The notes under the pieces: model-generated
What the model was told of the DNA's origin: nothing
What the model saw: only the letters and a program-made list of their open reading frames with translations
The model's database searches: none
NCBI RefSeq assembly: GCF_900111395.1
Contig: NZ_FOHV01000006.1
Coordinates: 120,473-184,472 of the forward strand
Source of the DNA: Thorsellia anophelis DSM 18579
Lineage (GTDB): Bacteria > Pseudomonadota > Gammaproteobacteria > Enterobacterales > Thorselliaceae
Direction of reading: 5' to 3'
Length of the DNA: 64,000 nt
Part shown: one piece after another, positions 1 through 8,397 of the stretch
Layout: each line of letters begins with the position of its first letter
Position numbering within the stretch: the stretch's first letter is position 1
Made by a program: the position numbers and the translations under genes

Positions 1-192
1 GGTCAAACTCAAACAGTTACCGTGTACAGATTAATAGCCAAAGATACTATTGAAGAACATATCATTCAATTACATCAAGCAAAACGCCATTTGGCGCTAC
101 AATTAATGTCAGGTCATGCTGAAAAAGTACAATTAGAACCTGAATTTTTACTTTCATTACTGAATCAAAATGCTCATAACCTATCACTTTAA
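1..192 (+). CDS. C-terminal end of a SNF2/HepA-type helicase (5' truncated by window edge)
   Basis: An open frame runs from the first base to a TAA at 190-192 and gives 63 residues. It starts within the QTV-x-VYRLI-x-KDTIEEHI motif and continues into a helical tail with AKRHLALQLM. This is the end of the helicase C-terminal domain of SNF2-family ATPases (motif VI region followed by the usual K-rich helix). These proteins remodel nucleic acid-protein complexes using ATP. Only the last part is present, so the subfamily (RapA or HepA-like versus a phage or accessory SNF2) cannot be told. It converges on gntK with a 54 bp gap. Confidence 0.72.
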   Translation, partial: GQTQTVTVYRLIAKDTIEEHIIQLHQAKRHLALQLMSGHAEKVQLEPEFLLSLLNQNAHNLSL

Positions 193-246
193 ATTTTAAG
201 GTATTTTGAGATAGGTTCGTTAATGGCCTAATTGCTTTAACATCCG

Positions 247-777
247 TTAAAGACTTGCTACTCTACCTTCTATGCTGACAATAGCTGAAGCGACTATGTC
301 CTCAATACTGCCTACAATTGAAACCCATTTAACATCTGGCTCTTCGGCTGGATTGGGTATTTCTAGTGTTGCAAGCTGAGTCTCTAGCATATTGGGTTTC
401 ATAAAATGACCGGCCCGTTTTTCAAGTCTCTGTGCGATAAGTGACTTATCTCCTTCTAAGAAAATAAATAAAGGTGCATTATCTTGACGTAAAATATCAC
501 GATAAGATTTTTTAAGTGCCGAGCACACAATCACTAACGACTGGTTATTTTGTTCATGCTGATGAATCACTGATTGAATATTATTAAGCCAAGGCAATCT
601 ATCAAAATCATCTAGTGCCTCACCTCGAGACATCTTTTCAACATTTTCTTTTGGATGTAAATCGTCTCCATCTACAAATACATAACCATATTTTTGCGCT
701 AATAGTTCTGCAATCGTGCTCTTTCCTGTACCACAGACTCCCATCACGACAATACTTACTTGAGACTTGCTCATCAT
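247..777 (-). CDS. gntK: Gluconokinase
   Basis: The 176-residue protein is a small P-loop kinase that phosphorylates D-gluconate to 6-phosphogluconate, feeding the pentose phosphate or Entner-Doudoroff routes in the cytoplasm. The Walker A motif GVCGTGKST lies at residues 13-21 and is followed by the family motif DGDDLHPxxN. Further gluconokinase signatures are DRLPWL, CSALKxxYRDxLR and the EKRxGHFMKPxMLxxQ segment. Length matches E. coli GntK. The first of two consecutive ATGs is chosen because AAGGA lies 7 bases upstream. It is divergent from the gluconate permease at 1013, and both face the GntR-like operator at 927-940. This supports a gluconate uptake and activation unit. No gntR is in the window. 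Confidence 0.93.
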   Translation of the reverse strand: MMSKSQVSIVVMGVCGTGKSTIAELLAQKYGYVFVDGDDLHPKENVEKMSRGEALDDFDRLPWLNNIQSVIHQHEQNNQSLVIVCSALKKSYRDILRQDNAPLFIFLEGDKSLIAQRLEKRAGHFMKPNMLETQLATLEIPNPAEEPDVKWVSIVGSIEDIVASAIVSIEGRVASL

Positions 778-926
778 TACACCATCCTTTTAAAAAATAG
801 CCACACTAAATCTTATTCTTTGACTGCCTGCAATTACACTGATTTGTGCGCCAGCTCTCAAAATCATATTTTATTCTAATAATTAACGCATACAGATATT
901 CACTTTTCAAAAAGTTACATATACTA

Positions 927-940
927 TGTTACTGGTAACA
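927..940. promoter_or_regulatory. GntR-type operator between gntK and the gluconate permease
   Basis: The sequence TGTTACTGGTAACA is a dyad with 6-base arms TGTTAC/GTAACA around a two-base centre. It resembles operators of the LacI-family gluconate repressor GntR. A plausible -10 (TATACT, 920-925) precedes it, so the site would overlap the transcription start of the permease gene. The position between two divergent gluconate genes supports the assignment. The repressor gene itself is not seen. Confidence 0.6.
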
Positions 941-1012
941 GATAAAAAAGTGAATTACTTTATGTGATTCATTTGAAAAAGATCACAATATTAAAATATT
1001 AAAAGGAACTTT

Positions 1013-2383
1013 ATGGGCGGCATCATAGACAACTCACAAACATATCTATTAATGGTAGCGCTTTTATCCGTTTTAGCGTTACTCATTTTAATTATATACT
1101 TAAAAATCCATGCATTTGTATCATTAGTCACAGTAAGCCTTGGAACCGCAATTGCAGCCGGCATTCCTTATAAAGATGTCATCAGTACTTTAAATGGAGG
1201 TTTTGGTGGAACACTTGCTTCAGTAGCATTACTGGTCGGCTTAGGTGCCATGATTGGTAAAATTTTAGAGACAACAGGCGGTGCCAAAGTTCTTGCTGAC
1301 ACATTAATTAACCGATTTGGTGAAAAACGAGCCCCCTTTGCACTCGGTATTGCATCACTTTTATTTGGTTTTCCCATTTTCTTTGATGCAGGTCTGATTG
1401 TAATGATGCCCATTATATTCAGTGTTGCCGCACGTTTCGGTGGTTCAGTACTAAAATATGCACTGCCAGCAGCAGGCGCATTTGCTGCCATGCATGGCTT
1501 TGTCCCGCCTCACCCTGGACCAGTAGCAGCAGCCGATGCTCTGCATGCTAACATTGGCCTTTTACTGATTGTTGGTATACTAGTGGCTCTGCCAACCTGG
1601 TATTTTGGTTCTTACCTATTCGGTTTATATGCGGGCAAAAAATTCAACATACCTGTTTCAAAATTATTTATGAGTAACGAAATTATAGATGAGAGAAAAT
1701 TACCTAAGTTTACGACTGTTCTTCTTATCTTAGTTTTACCTGTATTATTAATCTCACTAGATACGGTCCTTAACACCTTACAAACCGCAAAAATTATTAA
1801 TGGGGATGCAATTTTAGTTCAATTTTTAAGACTATTAGGAAAAACGCCAATTGCGCTTTTAATCACTTTATTAATTTGTATCACGGCATTTACTAAAGAC
1901 TACGGTCTTAAACATCTAGAAAAATTATGTGATAGCTCACTTGCTCCGATTTGTAGTGTCATTCTTGTCACTGGTGCTGGTGGCATGTTTGGTGGCGTAT
2001 TAAGAGCAAGTGGTATTGGTGATGCTTTAGCCACATTACTTGCTGATACAGGCTTGCCAGTGATAGTTGCGGCGTTCATCATAGCTACTTGTATTCGTGT
2101 TGCTCAAGGTTCTGCAACTGTCGCACTGACAACAACTGCGGGACTGATTGCGCCGGTGGTAGAAACAACAACAGGCTTATCACAATTAGATTTATGTTTT
2201 ATTGTGATTGCAATTGCTGGTGGTTCTACTGTTTTATCTCATTTTAATGATTCAGGTTTTTGGCTTGTATCTAGGCTTCTTGAGATTGATGAGAAAACAA
2301 CACTTAAAACCTGGACTGTAATGGAAACCTTACTTGGCACGATTGCCTTTGGTATCGCTGCACTACTTAGCCTTATTTTTTAA
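1013..2383 (+). CDS. gntT: GntP-family gluconate:proton symporter
   Basis: The 456-residue protein is a polytopic inner-membrane transporter of the GntP family with about 12-14 hydrophobic segments. Family features include the N-terminal LxxxIxxKxHAFVSL, the GFGGTLxSVALLVGLGAMIGKILExTGGA stretch, the FGFPIFFDAGLIVMMPI segment, HGFVPPHPGP, and the C-terminal SHFNDSGFWLV motif. It imports gluconate or a close aldonate with protons. AAGGA precedes the ATG. The divergent gntK and the shared GntR-like operator support gluconate as substrate. Whether it corresponds to the high-affinity GntT or the lower-affinity GntU/GntP is not decided, so the symbol is tentative. Confidence 0.85.
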   Translation: MGGIIDNSQTYLLMVALLSVLALLILIIYLKIHAFVSLVTVSLGTAIAAGIPYKDVISTLNGGFGGTLASVALLVGLGAMIGKILETTGGAKVLADTLINRFGEKRAPFALGIASLLFGFPIFFDAGLIVMMPIIFSVAARFGGSVLKYALPAAGAFAAMHGFVPPHPGPVAAADALHANIGLLLIVGILVALPTWYFGSYLFGLYAGKKFNIPVSKLFMSNEIIDERKLPKFTTVLLILVLPVLLISLDTVLNTLQTAKIINGDAILVQFLRLLGKTPIALLITLLICITAFTKDYGLKHLEKLCDSSLAPICSVILVTGAGGMFGGVLRASGIGDALATLLADTGLPVIVAAFIIATCIRVAQGSATVALTTTAGLIAPVVETTTGLSQLDLCFIVIAIAGGSTVLSHFNDSGFWLVSRLLEIDEKTTLKTWTVMETLLGTIAFGIAALLSLIF

Positions 2384-2615
2384 TTTACAACCCTAATGGT
2401 GCAGGTCCAAATAAAAAATTATGGCTTGCACCAGTGAATATGCATACACAGGTATGGGACTAGCCTTGATGATTTACTTACAATAGGTAAATGGTGTAAT
2501 TATGGAATTCTGGCTTTTACAAAAATAATCAACAATTACTCATATCCAGCCCTATAGGAAAAGGGCTAAATGCTTCTTCCGTTTGCCCTTCTGCGTATAC
2601 AATGCACCTTTTCAT

Positions 2616-3719
2616 TTATAATCGACCACCAAACATATTTTTATTCCATAATTCACCTAATTGATAGTCAGATAACCACTCTTCCCAATCATTTTTATTT
2701 AACTTTTTCATCTTTGTTTGATGCTCTATTTTGTTTATCACTATCAGATCACCTACCTCAAAACAATTAACCAATTCAATAGATTGAGTCGATATGATAA
2801 TTTGCCTAGTATGGCTTGCAGATTTAAAGAGAGCACCAAGAATAGCAATAGCATAAGGATGCAATCCAATTTCAGGTTCATCAATAATTAAAATGGAATT
2901 TTCCTCTTCGTATGGTTGACATAATAAAGTGGCTATTAACGCAAAACGTAGTGTACCGTCAGAAAAATGGTATGCTGTAAAAGGAATATCATAGCCTTTT
3001 TCATACCACTCAAGTTGGATGCAAGATTCATTTCCTGGTATAGGTCTCAGTATAAAACCACCAAAAAATGGCGCTATCTTTTGAATGGTTTTAATAATCC
3101 TATAATAGTTTTTTGAATAATCCCTTTCTAATTTATACAAAAAGGCAGCTAAATTACTACCATCTTCCCTAAGGTATAAATTATCATTAATTTGATGCAC
3201 TTGCTTAACTTTTGCTGTATTACTTGTATCGTAAAAATGGTAAATATGCCAGTTTTTAATTTGTTTTATCAAACTTCGCAAGTTTTCATTTTCAGAAGGT
3301 GTGTGAGTGTAATGTTCAGCATGAGACTCCAAGTAGCCGCCGCTCATCAGAGGAAGAGGCGCTTCATTGCTTCCAATATACACAATCTCTCTATCAATCA
3401 TTAATTGATTTGTATCAGTTGGTACTAGCTCAATTTCATAAGGTGTGCTATTGAAACTTAACTTGGCATAGATTGAGGATGTATTTTTTCTGCCGAAATG
3501 CAGTAATGCATCTGGCCCACCTTTTTGGGTCACAAATCTTTGTAAATTTGACTCTATCATAGTCCGTATTAATTTAAAGAAACTGATAAAGTTTGTTTTT
3601 CCAGAGCCGTTTGCGCCAATCAATACATTTAATGATCCTAACTCTACATGACACTCAACTATAGATTTGTATCCTTTGATTAGAATTGAATTCAGCATCA
3701 CAGAATTATTCTGTTTCAT
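2616..3719 (-). CDS. Orphan AAA family ATPase (COG4637-like, RecF/SMC-type)
   Basis: The 367-residue protein has the layout of RecF/OLD-like ATPases. Walker A GANGSGKT is at residues 35-42 after an IKGYKSI beta strand. An ABC-signature-like SDGTLRF begins near 253. Walker B ILIIDEPEIGLHP follows at about 276-288, with a D-loop/H-loop-like IISTQS. The middle is a helical insert. The frame opens with TTG at 3728, but the ATG at 3719 has AGAGG 8 bases upstream and is preferred. Relatives occur alone or next to Toprim/DUF4276 nucleases in antiphage loci. No nuclease partner is adjacent: gntT lies convergent downstream and a 790 bp gene-free stretch lies upstream. Function is unknown beyond ATP binding. 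Confidence 0.7.
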   Translation of the reverse strand: MKQNNSVMLNSILIKGYKSIVECHVELGSLNVLIGANGSGKTNFISFFKLIRTMIESNLQRFVTQKGGPDALLHFGRKNTSSIYAKLSFNSTPYEIELVPTDTNQLMIDREIVYIGSNEAPLPLMSGGYLESHAEHYTHTPSENENLRSLIKQIKNWHIYHFYDTSNTAKVKQVHQINDNLYLREDGSNLAAFLYKLERDYSKNYYRIIKTIQKIAPFFGGFILRPIPGNESCIQLEWYEKGYDIPFTAYHFSDGTLRFALIATLLCQPYEEENSILIIDEPEIGLHPYAIAILGALFKSASHTRQIIISTQSIELVNCFEVGDLIVINKIEHQTKMKKLNKNDWEEWLSDYQLGELWNKNMFGGRL

Positions 3720-4519
3720 ATATTTCAAGCCTCTATTTACCTATACTTATACAAAATTCACTAGGCTGACATAATACCCTATTTATTGATTATGATGCTA
3801 AAACATTTATTTTTTTAGTTTTAATTTTTAAAAAAATAAGCCTTATATAGATAGGATTTAGTTTATTAACAGTAAGAATTCAAATTGTCTTAGATGAATA
3901 CTCACACGTTGGTTGAATATTTAGCAAGAAAAAATAGGTAACTATTTTTATCATTCAAGCTTACAAGCTCCCTATTCATGAAGAGAATGCATCTACTGGT
4001 TTGGAGCCGTAAAATTACACAGGTTCGTTATGACTCCAAGTGTATTTGATTACAACATACCACCACATGAATCTGCAAAGTAGCTAGGACTCTAAAAAGC
4101 ATAACTTGGCAGATAACGACGAGTAGTTAGGAATTCTTATCATAACTGGATTATGGTGAATGCCATTTTCGTGATTTGAATGTGCTATATCATCGAGGTT
4201 GAGAGATTGCGTCCGGCAGCATAATAAGATAAGTTACGATAGAGGCTAGCGACACGTTAAACACTTGTAGGTGCGACTAGAAAACTAAGTGGTGATAATT
4301 GTCTAAGCAGTTAGCTATGACGACGAGTCCCCCTCCTCTTTAGGAGAGGGAAGCTCAATAAAACTTCCCTATTAAATGGAAAGTTGCAGGAGGATAAATA
4401 CACAAGGTTACAGCAATCTGTTTTAAAGCAAATGAAGCAGGCCGGCATTTTAAAACGACTAACCTTATATCAAAAATAGCGCACACTCCGCATCATTTTC
4501 ATCTGCTATATTTTTAAAT
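3720..4519. other. Gene-free, probably degenerate intergenic stretch
   Basis: About 800 bases separate the AAA ATPase start from the MFS transporter stop. No reading frame with a start, ribosome-binding site and recognisable protein was found. The stretch 4321-4479 is open on the plus strand and ends with a codon-like tail reading QQSVLKQMKQAGILKRL before a TAG. That looks like the end of a decayed gene but was not matched to a family. A small hairpin with arms AGGGAAG/CTTCCCT lies at 4347-4370. The composition is slightly richer in GC than the surrounding gaps, which fits a gene remnant. Confidence 0.35.
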
Positions 4520-5926
4520 TTACTCATGTTTCTTATCATTTTTAAGCTCACCTGATTCATCCGTGAATTGTGAGTTTTCAGCATCAGTATTGGAATCGCT
4601 CAACATTTGCTTACTTGATTGTTCATCTATAGATGTGGGCACTTCCGTTTCTCTTGGTTCAATATGATCGAGAATAATTTTAGCCTCATCAGGAACAGTT
4701 TCAGGCTCAATTCTAGGGTCTAGTATAGCTGAACTCATAGGATACTCTGGCACGTGTGCTGTTTTTTCTATTCCTTCTTCGATTTCCTCACAAGGATTAC
4801 TTTTAAGAATAAATAGGAGTCCAAATAGCGCTAAGCCCATAACAAAAAAGACCACAAATAGAGCTTTGGCAGAAAAATAGTCCATCACTATACCAGAGGC
4901 AATCGGACCTATACCTGCTCCGACACCAAATATAGCAAGCAATAAGCCGCTTAAGGCAACTCTTTTAGTGGAAGCAATATTATCATTTGCAAGCGCAACT
5001 GCAATTGGATATAGGGTAAATAGAAACACCCCAACAGCAAATATAATTACGAGTAATATAATTTCAGACCAATACGCTCCAAACCACAAAGGAATACTTA
5101 AAAAAGCCAAAAGACAGGCATTTACCTGAATCAACTTTGTTCTGTTAACCCTATCAGACAACCACCCCATAGGCCACTGAACTAAAAATCCTGCAATAAT
5201 CGCAACAGCGATGAACTGGCTACTATCATTAACACTAAATCCTGCACTTTGTGCATAAATAGGCGCTAAGCCAAAAAATGAACCAACTAACATTCCACCA
5301 ACAGCAACCGTCAATAAGGCGGGGGTTGTCGTCTTTAAAAAATAACGAATCTCTAGTGGTGCAACAATGATGGCATTTGGATGGATTTTACGAGTGGTAG
5401 CAACAGGAATTAAACTGCCAGCAAAGAGCATAGCAACAATCACTAATTGCGTGATACTGAGCTCTGGTAAATATCTCAAAAAATATTGCCCAAGGATTAA
5501 TCCCATATTTACAGCAATCATATATCCTGAGAATACAGCGCCTCTATTTTTACTATCACTTTGCTCATTAAGCCAACTTTCAATCACCATATATTGAGCC
5601 ATCATGGCCATGCCGAGAATAAACCTAAATCCCATCCATAGGTAAATATGTTGAATCAAAATATGCGCTAAAATTACGATTGTACAGATCCCTGCACATG
5701 CTACAAATGTTCTGATATGCCCAAAAAACGCAATCAATAATTGTCCGATTTTAGCACCAAGTACCATTCCAAAATAATAACACGCAATATTGGCACCGAT
5801 TAAAATCGTACTGACATTTAATTTATCTAAATAAAGGGAAACGTAAGTATTAAAGAAACCTGTTGCGGTCAACATTAACAACGTGGCAATAAATAACGCA
5901 GGAAAAGCAAAAATAGAAAGTTTCAT
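4520..5926 (-). CDS. MFS transporter, YcaD-like, with acidic C-terminal tail
   Basis: The 468-residue protein has 12 predicted membrane helices up to about residue 375. Its sequence follows the YcaD/UMF2 branch of the major facilitator superfamily: NTYVSLYL in helix 1, RFILGMAMMAQYMVIESWLNE in the first half with NRGAVFSGYM after it, and WPMGWLSDRVNRTK in the central loop region. A hydrophilic tail of about 90 residues (377-468), rich in Glu, Asp and Ser, follows the last helix and is not part of the core fold. The substrate is unknown. The ATG at 5926 has only a weak ribosome-binding site. It is divergent from the TauE/SafE transporter at 6354. Confidence 0.78.
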   Translation of the reverse strand: MKLSIFAFPALFIATLLMLTATGFFNTYVSLYLDKLNVSTILIGANIACYYFGMVLGAKIGQLLIAFFGHIRTFVACAGICTIVILAHILIQHIYLWMGFRFILGMAMMAQYMVIESWLNEQSDSKNRGAVFSGYMIAVNMGLILGQYFLRYLPELSITQLVIVAMLFAGSLIPVATTRKIHPNAIIVAPLEIRYFLKTTTPALLTVAVGGMLVGSFFGLAPIYAQSAGFSVNDSSQFIAVAIIAGFLVQWPMGWLSDRVNRTKLIQVNACLLAFLSIPLWFGAYWSEIILLVIIFAVGVFLFTLYPIAVALANDNIASTKRVALSGLLLAIFGVGAGIGPIASGIVMDYFSAKALFVVFFVMGLALFGLLFILKSNPCEEIEEGIEKTAHVPEYPMSSAILDPRIEPETVPDEAKIILDHIEPRETEVPTSIDEQSSKQMLSDSNTDAENSQFTDESGELKNDKKHE

Positions 5927-6353
5927 AAGAAAACCAACAATTAAAATTGTTAATCGGTTACAGAAAAAATAATCTGCAAAATAACTTCAATTAGGATGAA
6001 GCTAGTCTAATCAATTTCAATGCAACTTGTAAGATGTAAATGAGAATATATTTACAGGCGTTTACAGGGGAATGTATTATTAACAGAGTTTGAGTCACAA
6101 GGCTCCTCAATGTTATGTAGTTTTAGCGTTTATATTAACAAATACCAAAACTTGAATTCATATTTAATCAATTGAAGTGTATGATAGGAGTCAATCTATT
6201 ACGATTAAGTTTCCGCTTGATAATAAACTAGTAGCATTACGATAACAAAACCTGTAAATAATTAATTATTAATGGATATTTTTACCACTTTGACATCCTA
6301 CCCTATCTGAAGGCAAAGGTTTTACGGCATGGATAATACATTAGAGGAATTGA
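5927..6353. other. Divergent intergenic region
   Basis: These 427 AT-rich bases lie between the start codons of two divergent transporter genes and should carry both promoters. AGAGGAA at 6343-6349 is the ribosome-binding site of the plus-strand gene. No coding frame or clear operator was seen. Confidence 0.4.
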
Positions 6354-7127
6354 ATGAATATTGCTGATATTTCTATCTTCCTTATTTGTGTATTTATTGC
6401 CTGTTTTACCCAGAACCTAACTGGCTTTGCTTTTGGTTTAATATTTTTAGGTCTAACATCACTTTTTGGTTCGCTAGACTTACTGACTGCTGCTAATGTT
6501 ATCAGCATCTTATCTCTAGCAAATGCTATCCCTATGCTTAAAACAGGCAAAGCCACTTTGCCTAAAAAACCATTTTTCACGTGCCTATCCTTTAGCCTTA
6601 TTGGTGTTGCCTCTGGGCTTTGGCTTCTGCATTTTTTAAGTAGAGACTTAGAAATTTATCTTAAATTATTACTTGGCATAACCATACTAGTAGCCAGTTT
6701 TTTATTAATCATTCAACGTAACGAACCAGTTAAATTAGGTAAACTCTCAACATTTGGTTCATTTGGATTTCTATCTGGTATACTTGGAGGATTATTTTCA
6801 ACAGCTGGTCCACCGCTTGTTTATCTGCTTTATCGTCAACCGCTCACATTAGAATCCATCAAGCGATTTTTAGTTCTATCTTTCGCAGCAAATGCTCTTT
6901 TACGAACGATACTCGTTGCTATCGATGGCCAACTGTCCTTAAAGATTTTAACGCTCTGTGCTATTGCATTTCCATTTGTTTGCTTACAAACTTTCTTGCA
7001 GCGTAAATATCCTATTAAGTGGCCTATTCACCGAATTAAAAAAATCGTATTTGGTTTATTGTTGTTAACAGCTGCATCTATTCTAATACCAAACCTATTG
7101 ATATTAGTTCAACATACGAATCAATGA
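6354..7127 (+). CDS. TauE/SafE (TSUP) family transporter
   Basis: The 257-residue protein is a polytopic membrane protein with about eight hydrophobic segments in two halves. It shows TSUP-family features: an N-terminal TQNLTGFAFGLI segment and an internal GFLSGILGGLFSTAGPPLVYLLY segment (the second-half GxxxGxxxGxxxGxxGPP pattern). TSUP proteins move sulfite, sulfonates or other small organosulfur anions across the inner membrane, usually as exporters. AGAGGAA precedes the ATG. The gene stands alone with 680 bases after it, so the context gives no substrate. It could be an anion exporter of another kind. Confidence 0.8.
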   Translation: MNIADISIFLICVFIACFTQNLTGFAFGLIFLGLTSLFGSLDLLTAANVISILSLANAIPMLKTGKATLPKKPFFTCLSFSLIGVASGLWLLHFLSRDLEIYLKLLLGITILVASFLLIIQRNEPVKLGKLSTFGSFGFLSGILGGLFSTAGPPLVYLLYRQPLTLESIKRFLVLSFAANALLRTILVAIDGQLSLKILTLCAIAFPFVCLQTFLQRKYPIKWPIHRIKKIVFGLLLLTAASILIPNLLILVQHTNQ

Positions 7128-7806
7128 TCTATCACATCTAAAAAGATGCTAATGATATAAACTTAATCACTCAGTAAGTGCAGTCACATACACTTTCAGC
7201 TCTTACCATTCAAATCTAAACCATGTGCACATTGACTCATAACATGAGCGCCTAATCCATCTTTATCAGTATAGCTAAAAAAGGGGGGTAATATTAAACA
7301 TTAATGAATCATAAGATGCTTAACTCACAGCCAATTTAAGCTAAGATTTGTATTTACTAGCTGACATAAACTCTGATTCCAATATGAACTGGTATAGTTT
7401 GCTTCTTCTACTCTCAAAAGCAAAATTAATTAAACTGTTGTCAATGGACATTTTAAATGACCAGACTTCGAATATTCATTTTGAACCTGTTTAGCATAAT
7501 TAATTACTTCCTTTTGTCTCAATCTATCGTTTTGTACTACAAATATCTTAGAATCTTAGATGAATTAAATAATATTTTGTTAACAAGCGCATTAATACGA
7601 TGGATTCTTGTTATTAAATTCGATAAAAAGATAACAGATAACTTAATTAAGTATAGATTGTTATCTAAGCATGTGTTATAAAATATCATTGCTAAATTAA
7701 TGAAAATGTTACATAAACACAACAATCTTTGACCAACATATAGCATACATTATCAATACGTTAACAACATTGACACATCAATTAATACATTGTTAGGAGA
7801 ATTAAA
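7128..7806. other. Gene-free stretch upstream of the carbonic-anhydrase-like gene
   Basis: About 680 AT-rich bases hold no supported gene. A 74-codon frame at 7457-7681 has no ribosome-binding site and low-complexity Leu/Ile content and was rejected. The ribosome-binding site AGGAG of the following gene lies at 7796-7800. The leader is unusually long and may carry regulatory sequence, but no specific element was recognised. Confidence 0.35.
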
Positions 7807-8286
7807 ATGATTACTGAAGCAGATGTTAATGCAGCGCAACAAGCCTGGTGTGATGGTCTAATTGCAATTGGAAAAGCTTACCGAAATGGTGAGGATTACA
7901 CTGCCCTTGCAGCAAAAATTATTGATGAAATTTATGACTATAATGAAGGGGTTGTATTTTTTAAACCGACACTTGCGCACGGAGATAAAGTCTTTCGTTG
8001 TAGTAAAATTGGTGCGCTGGCCTATTTTGTAGGAGGTAACCCTGAGTACCCAAATGATAAAGGATTTGCATTGAATGTTTGGAAAAAAGTATGGTATGAC
8101 AACAATGCAGCAGAAAATGGCATACAAATACATGGAGATATTGCCATTACTATGGGTAATGTATATCTTATAAATGAACATGATGAGCAAGTCATGGTAG
8201 ATAAAACATTCGTTTTCAGACGCTGTGCTGACGGAAAACTTAGGTTATGCGTCCATAAATCAGCCCTACCTTACTCGCCAAATTAA
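7807..8286 (+). CDS. Iota-class carbonic-anhydrase-like protein (COG4337 family)
   Basis: The 159-residue cytoplasmic protein matches the family often mislabelled as phosphoribosyl-AMP cyclohydrolase, whose cyanobacterial and algal members are iota-carbonic anhydrases with an NTF2-like fold. Family landmarks are AQQAWCDGLIAIG near the N-terminus, FFKPT at 51-55, LAYFVGGN, GFAxNxWxKVWYDN, AITMGNVY, and the terminal CVHKSALPYS at 148-157. Characterised members carry HHSS at that last site. Here it reads HKSA, keeping the first His and first Ser. No signal peptide is present. A SulP transporter starts 112 bases downstream, fitting CO2/bicarbonate handling. Family membership is well supported; catalytic activity is inferred. 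Confidence 0.68.
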   Translation: MITEADVNAAQQAWCDGLIAIGKAYRNGEDYTALAAKIIDEIYDYNEGVVFFKPTLAHGDKVFRCSKIGALAYFVGGNPEYPNDKGFALNVWKKVWYDNNAAENGIQIHGDIAITMGNVYLINEHDEQVMVDKTFVFRRCADGKLRLCVHKSALPYSPN

Positions 8287-8294
8287 GTTTTTTT

Positions 8295-8328
8295 GCATAG
8301 CGTGAATCAATTAATTTACACGCTATGC
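8295..8328. repeat. Perfect 10-bp inverted repeat between the carbonic-anhydrase-like gene and SulP
   Basis: Arms GCATAGCGTG (8295-8304) and CACGCTATGC (8319-8328) are exact reverse complements with a 14-base AT-rich loop. The repeat begins 8 bases after the stop codon of the upstream gene. Seven T residues lie before it and no T-run after it, so it is not a standard terminator for the plus strand. It may act as an attenuator, an mRNA end protector or an operator. Confidence 0.65.
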
Positions 8329-8360
8329 CATTTACCCCGTAAGGTTACCAATATTTGTGC

Positions 8361-8378
8361 AACAGTATTAATACTGTT
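8361..8378. promoter_or_regulatory. 18-bp perfect palindrome just upstream of the SulP start
   Basis: AACAGTATTAATACTGTT equals its own reverse complement over 18 bases and ends 19 bases before the SulP start codon at 8398. Uninterrupted symmetry with no loop is typical of a homodimeric repressor or activator site rather than an RNA hairpin. The binding protein is unknown. Confidence 0.5.
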
Positions 8379-8397
8379 AACAATCAATGAGAATATT

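Noticed and set aside
2570..2770. 66-codon plus-strand frame overlapping the end of the AAA ATPase gene
   Set aside because: It is antisense to a well-supported gene, lacks a ribosome-binding site and has no protein-like pattern.
7457..7681. 74-codon plus-strand frame in the gap before the iota-CA-like gene
   Set aside because: Composition is low-complexity Leu/Ile/Tyr from AT-rich DNA, with no ribosome-binding site or recognisable family.
8288..8328. Stem-loop read as an intrinsic terminator
   Set aside because: The T-run precedes the stem on the plus strand. For either direction, the U-tract that should follow the hairpin is missing.
8293..8397. Extended N-terminus for the SulP protein
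   Set aside because: The extra residues include the inverted repeat and are unlike SulP N-termini. The ATG at 8398 starts directly at the conserved region.
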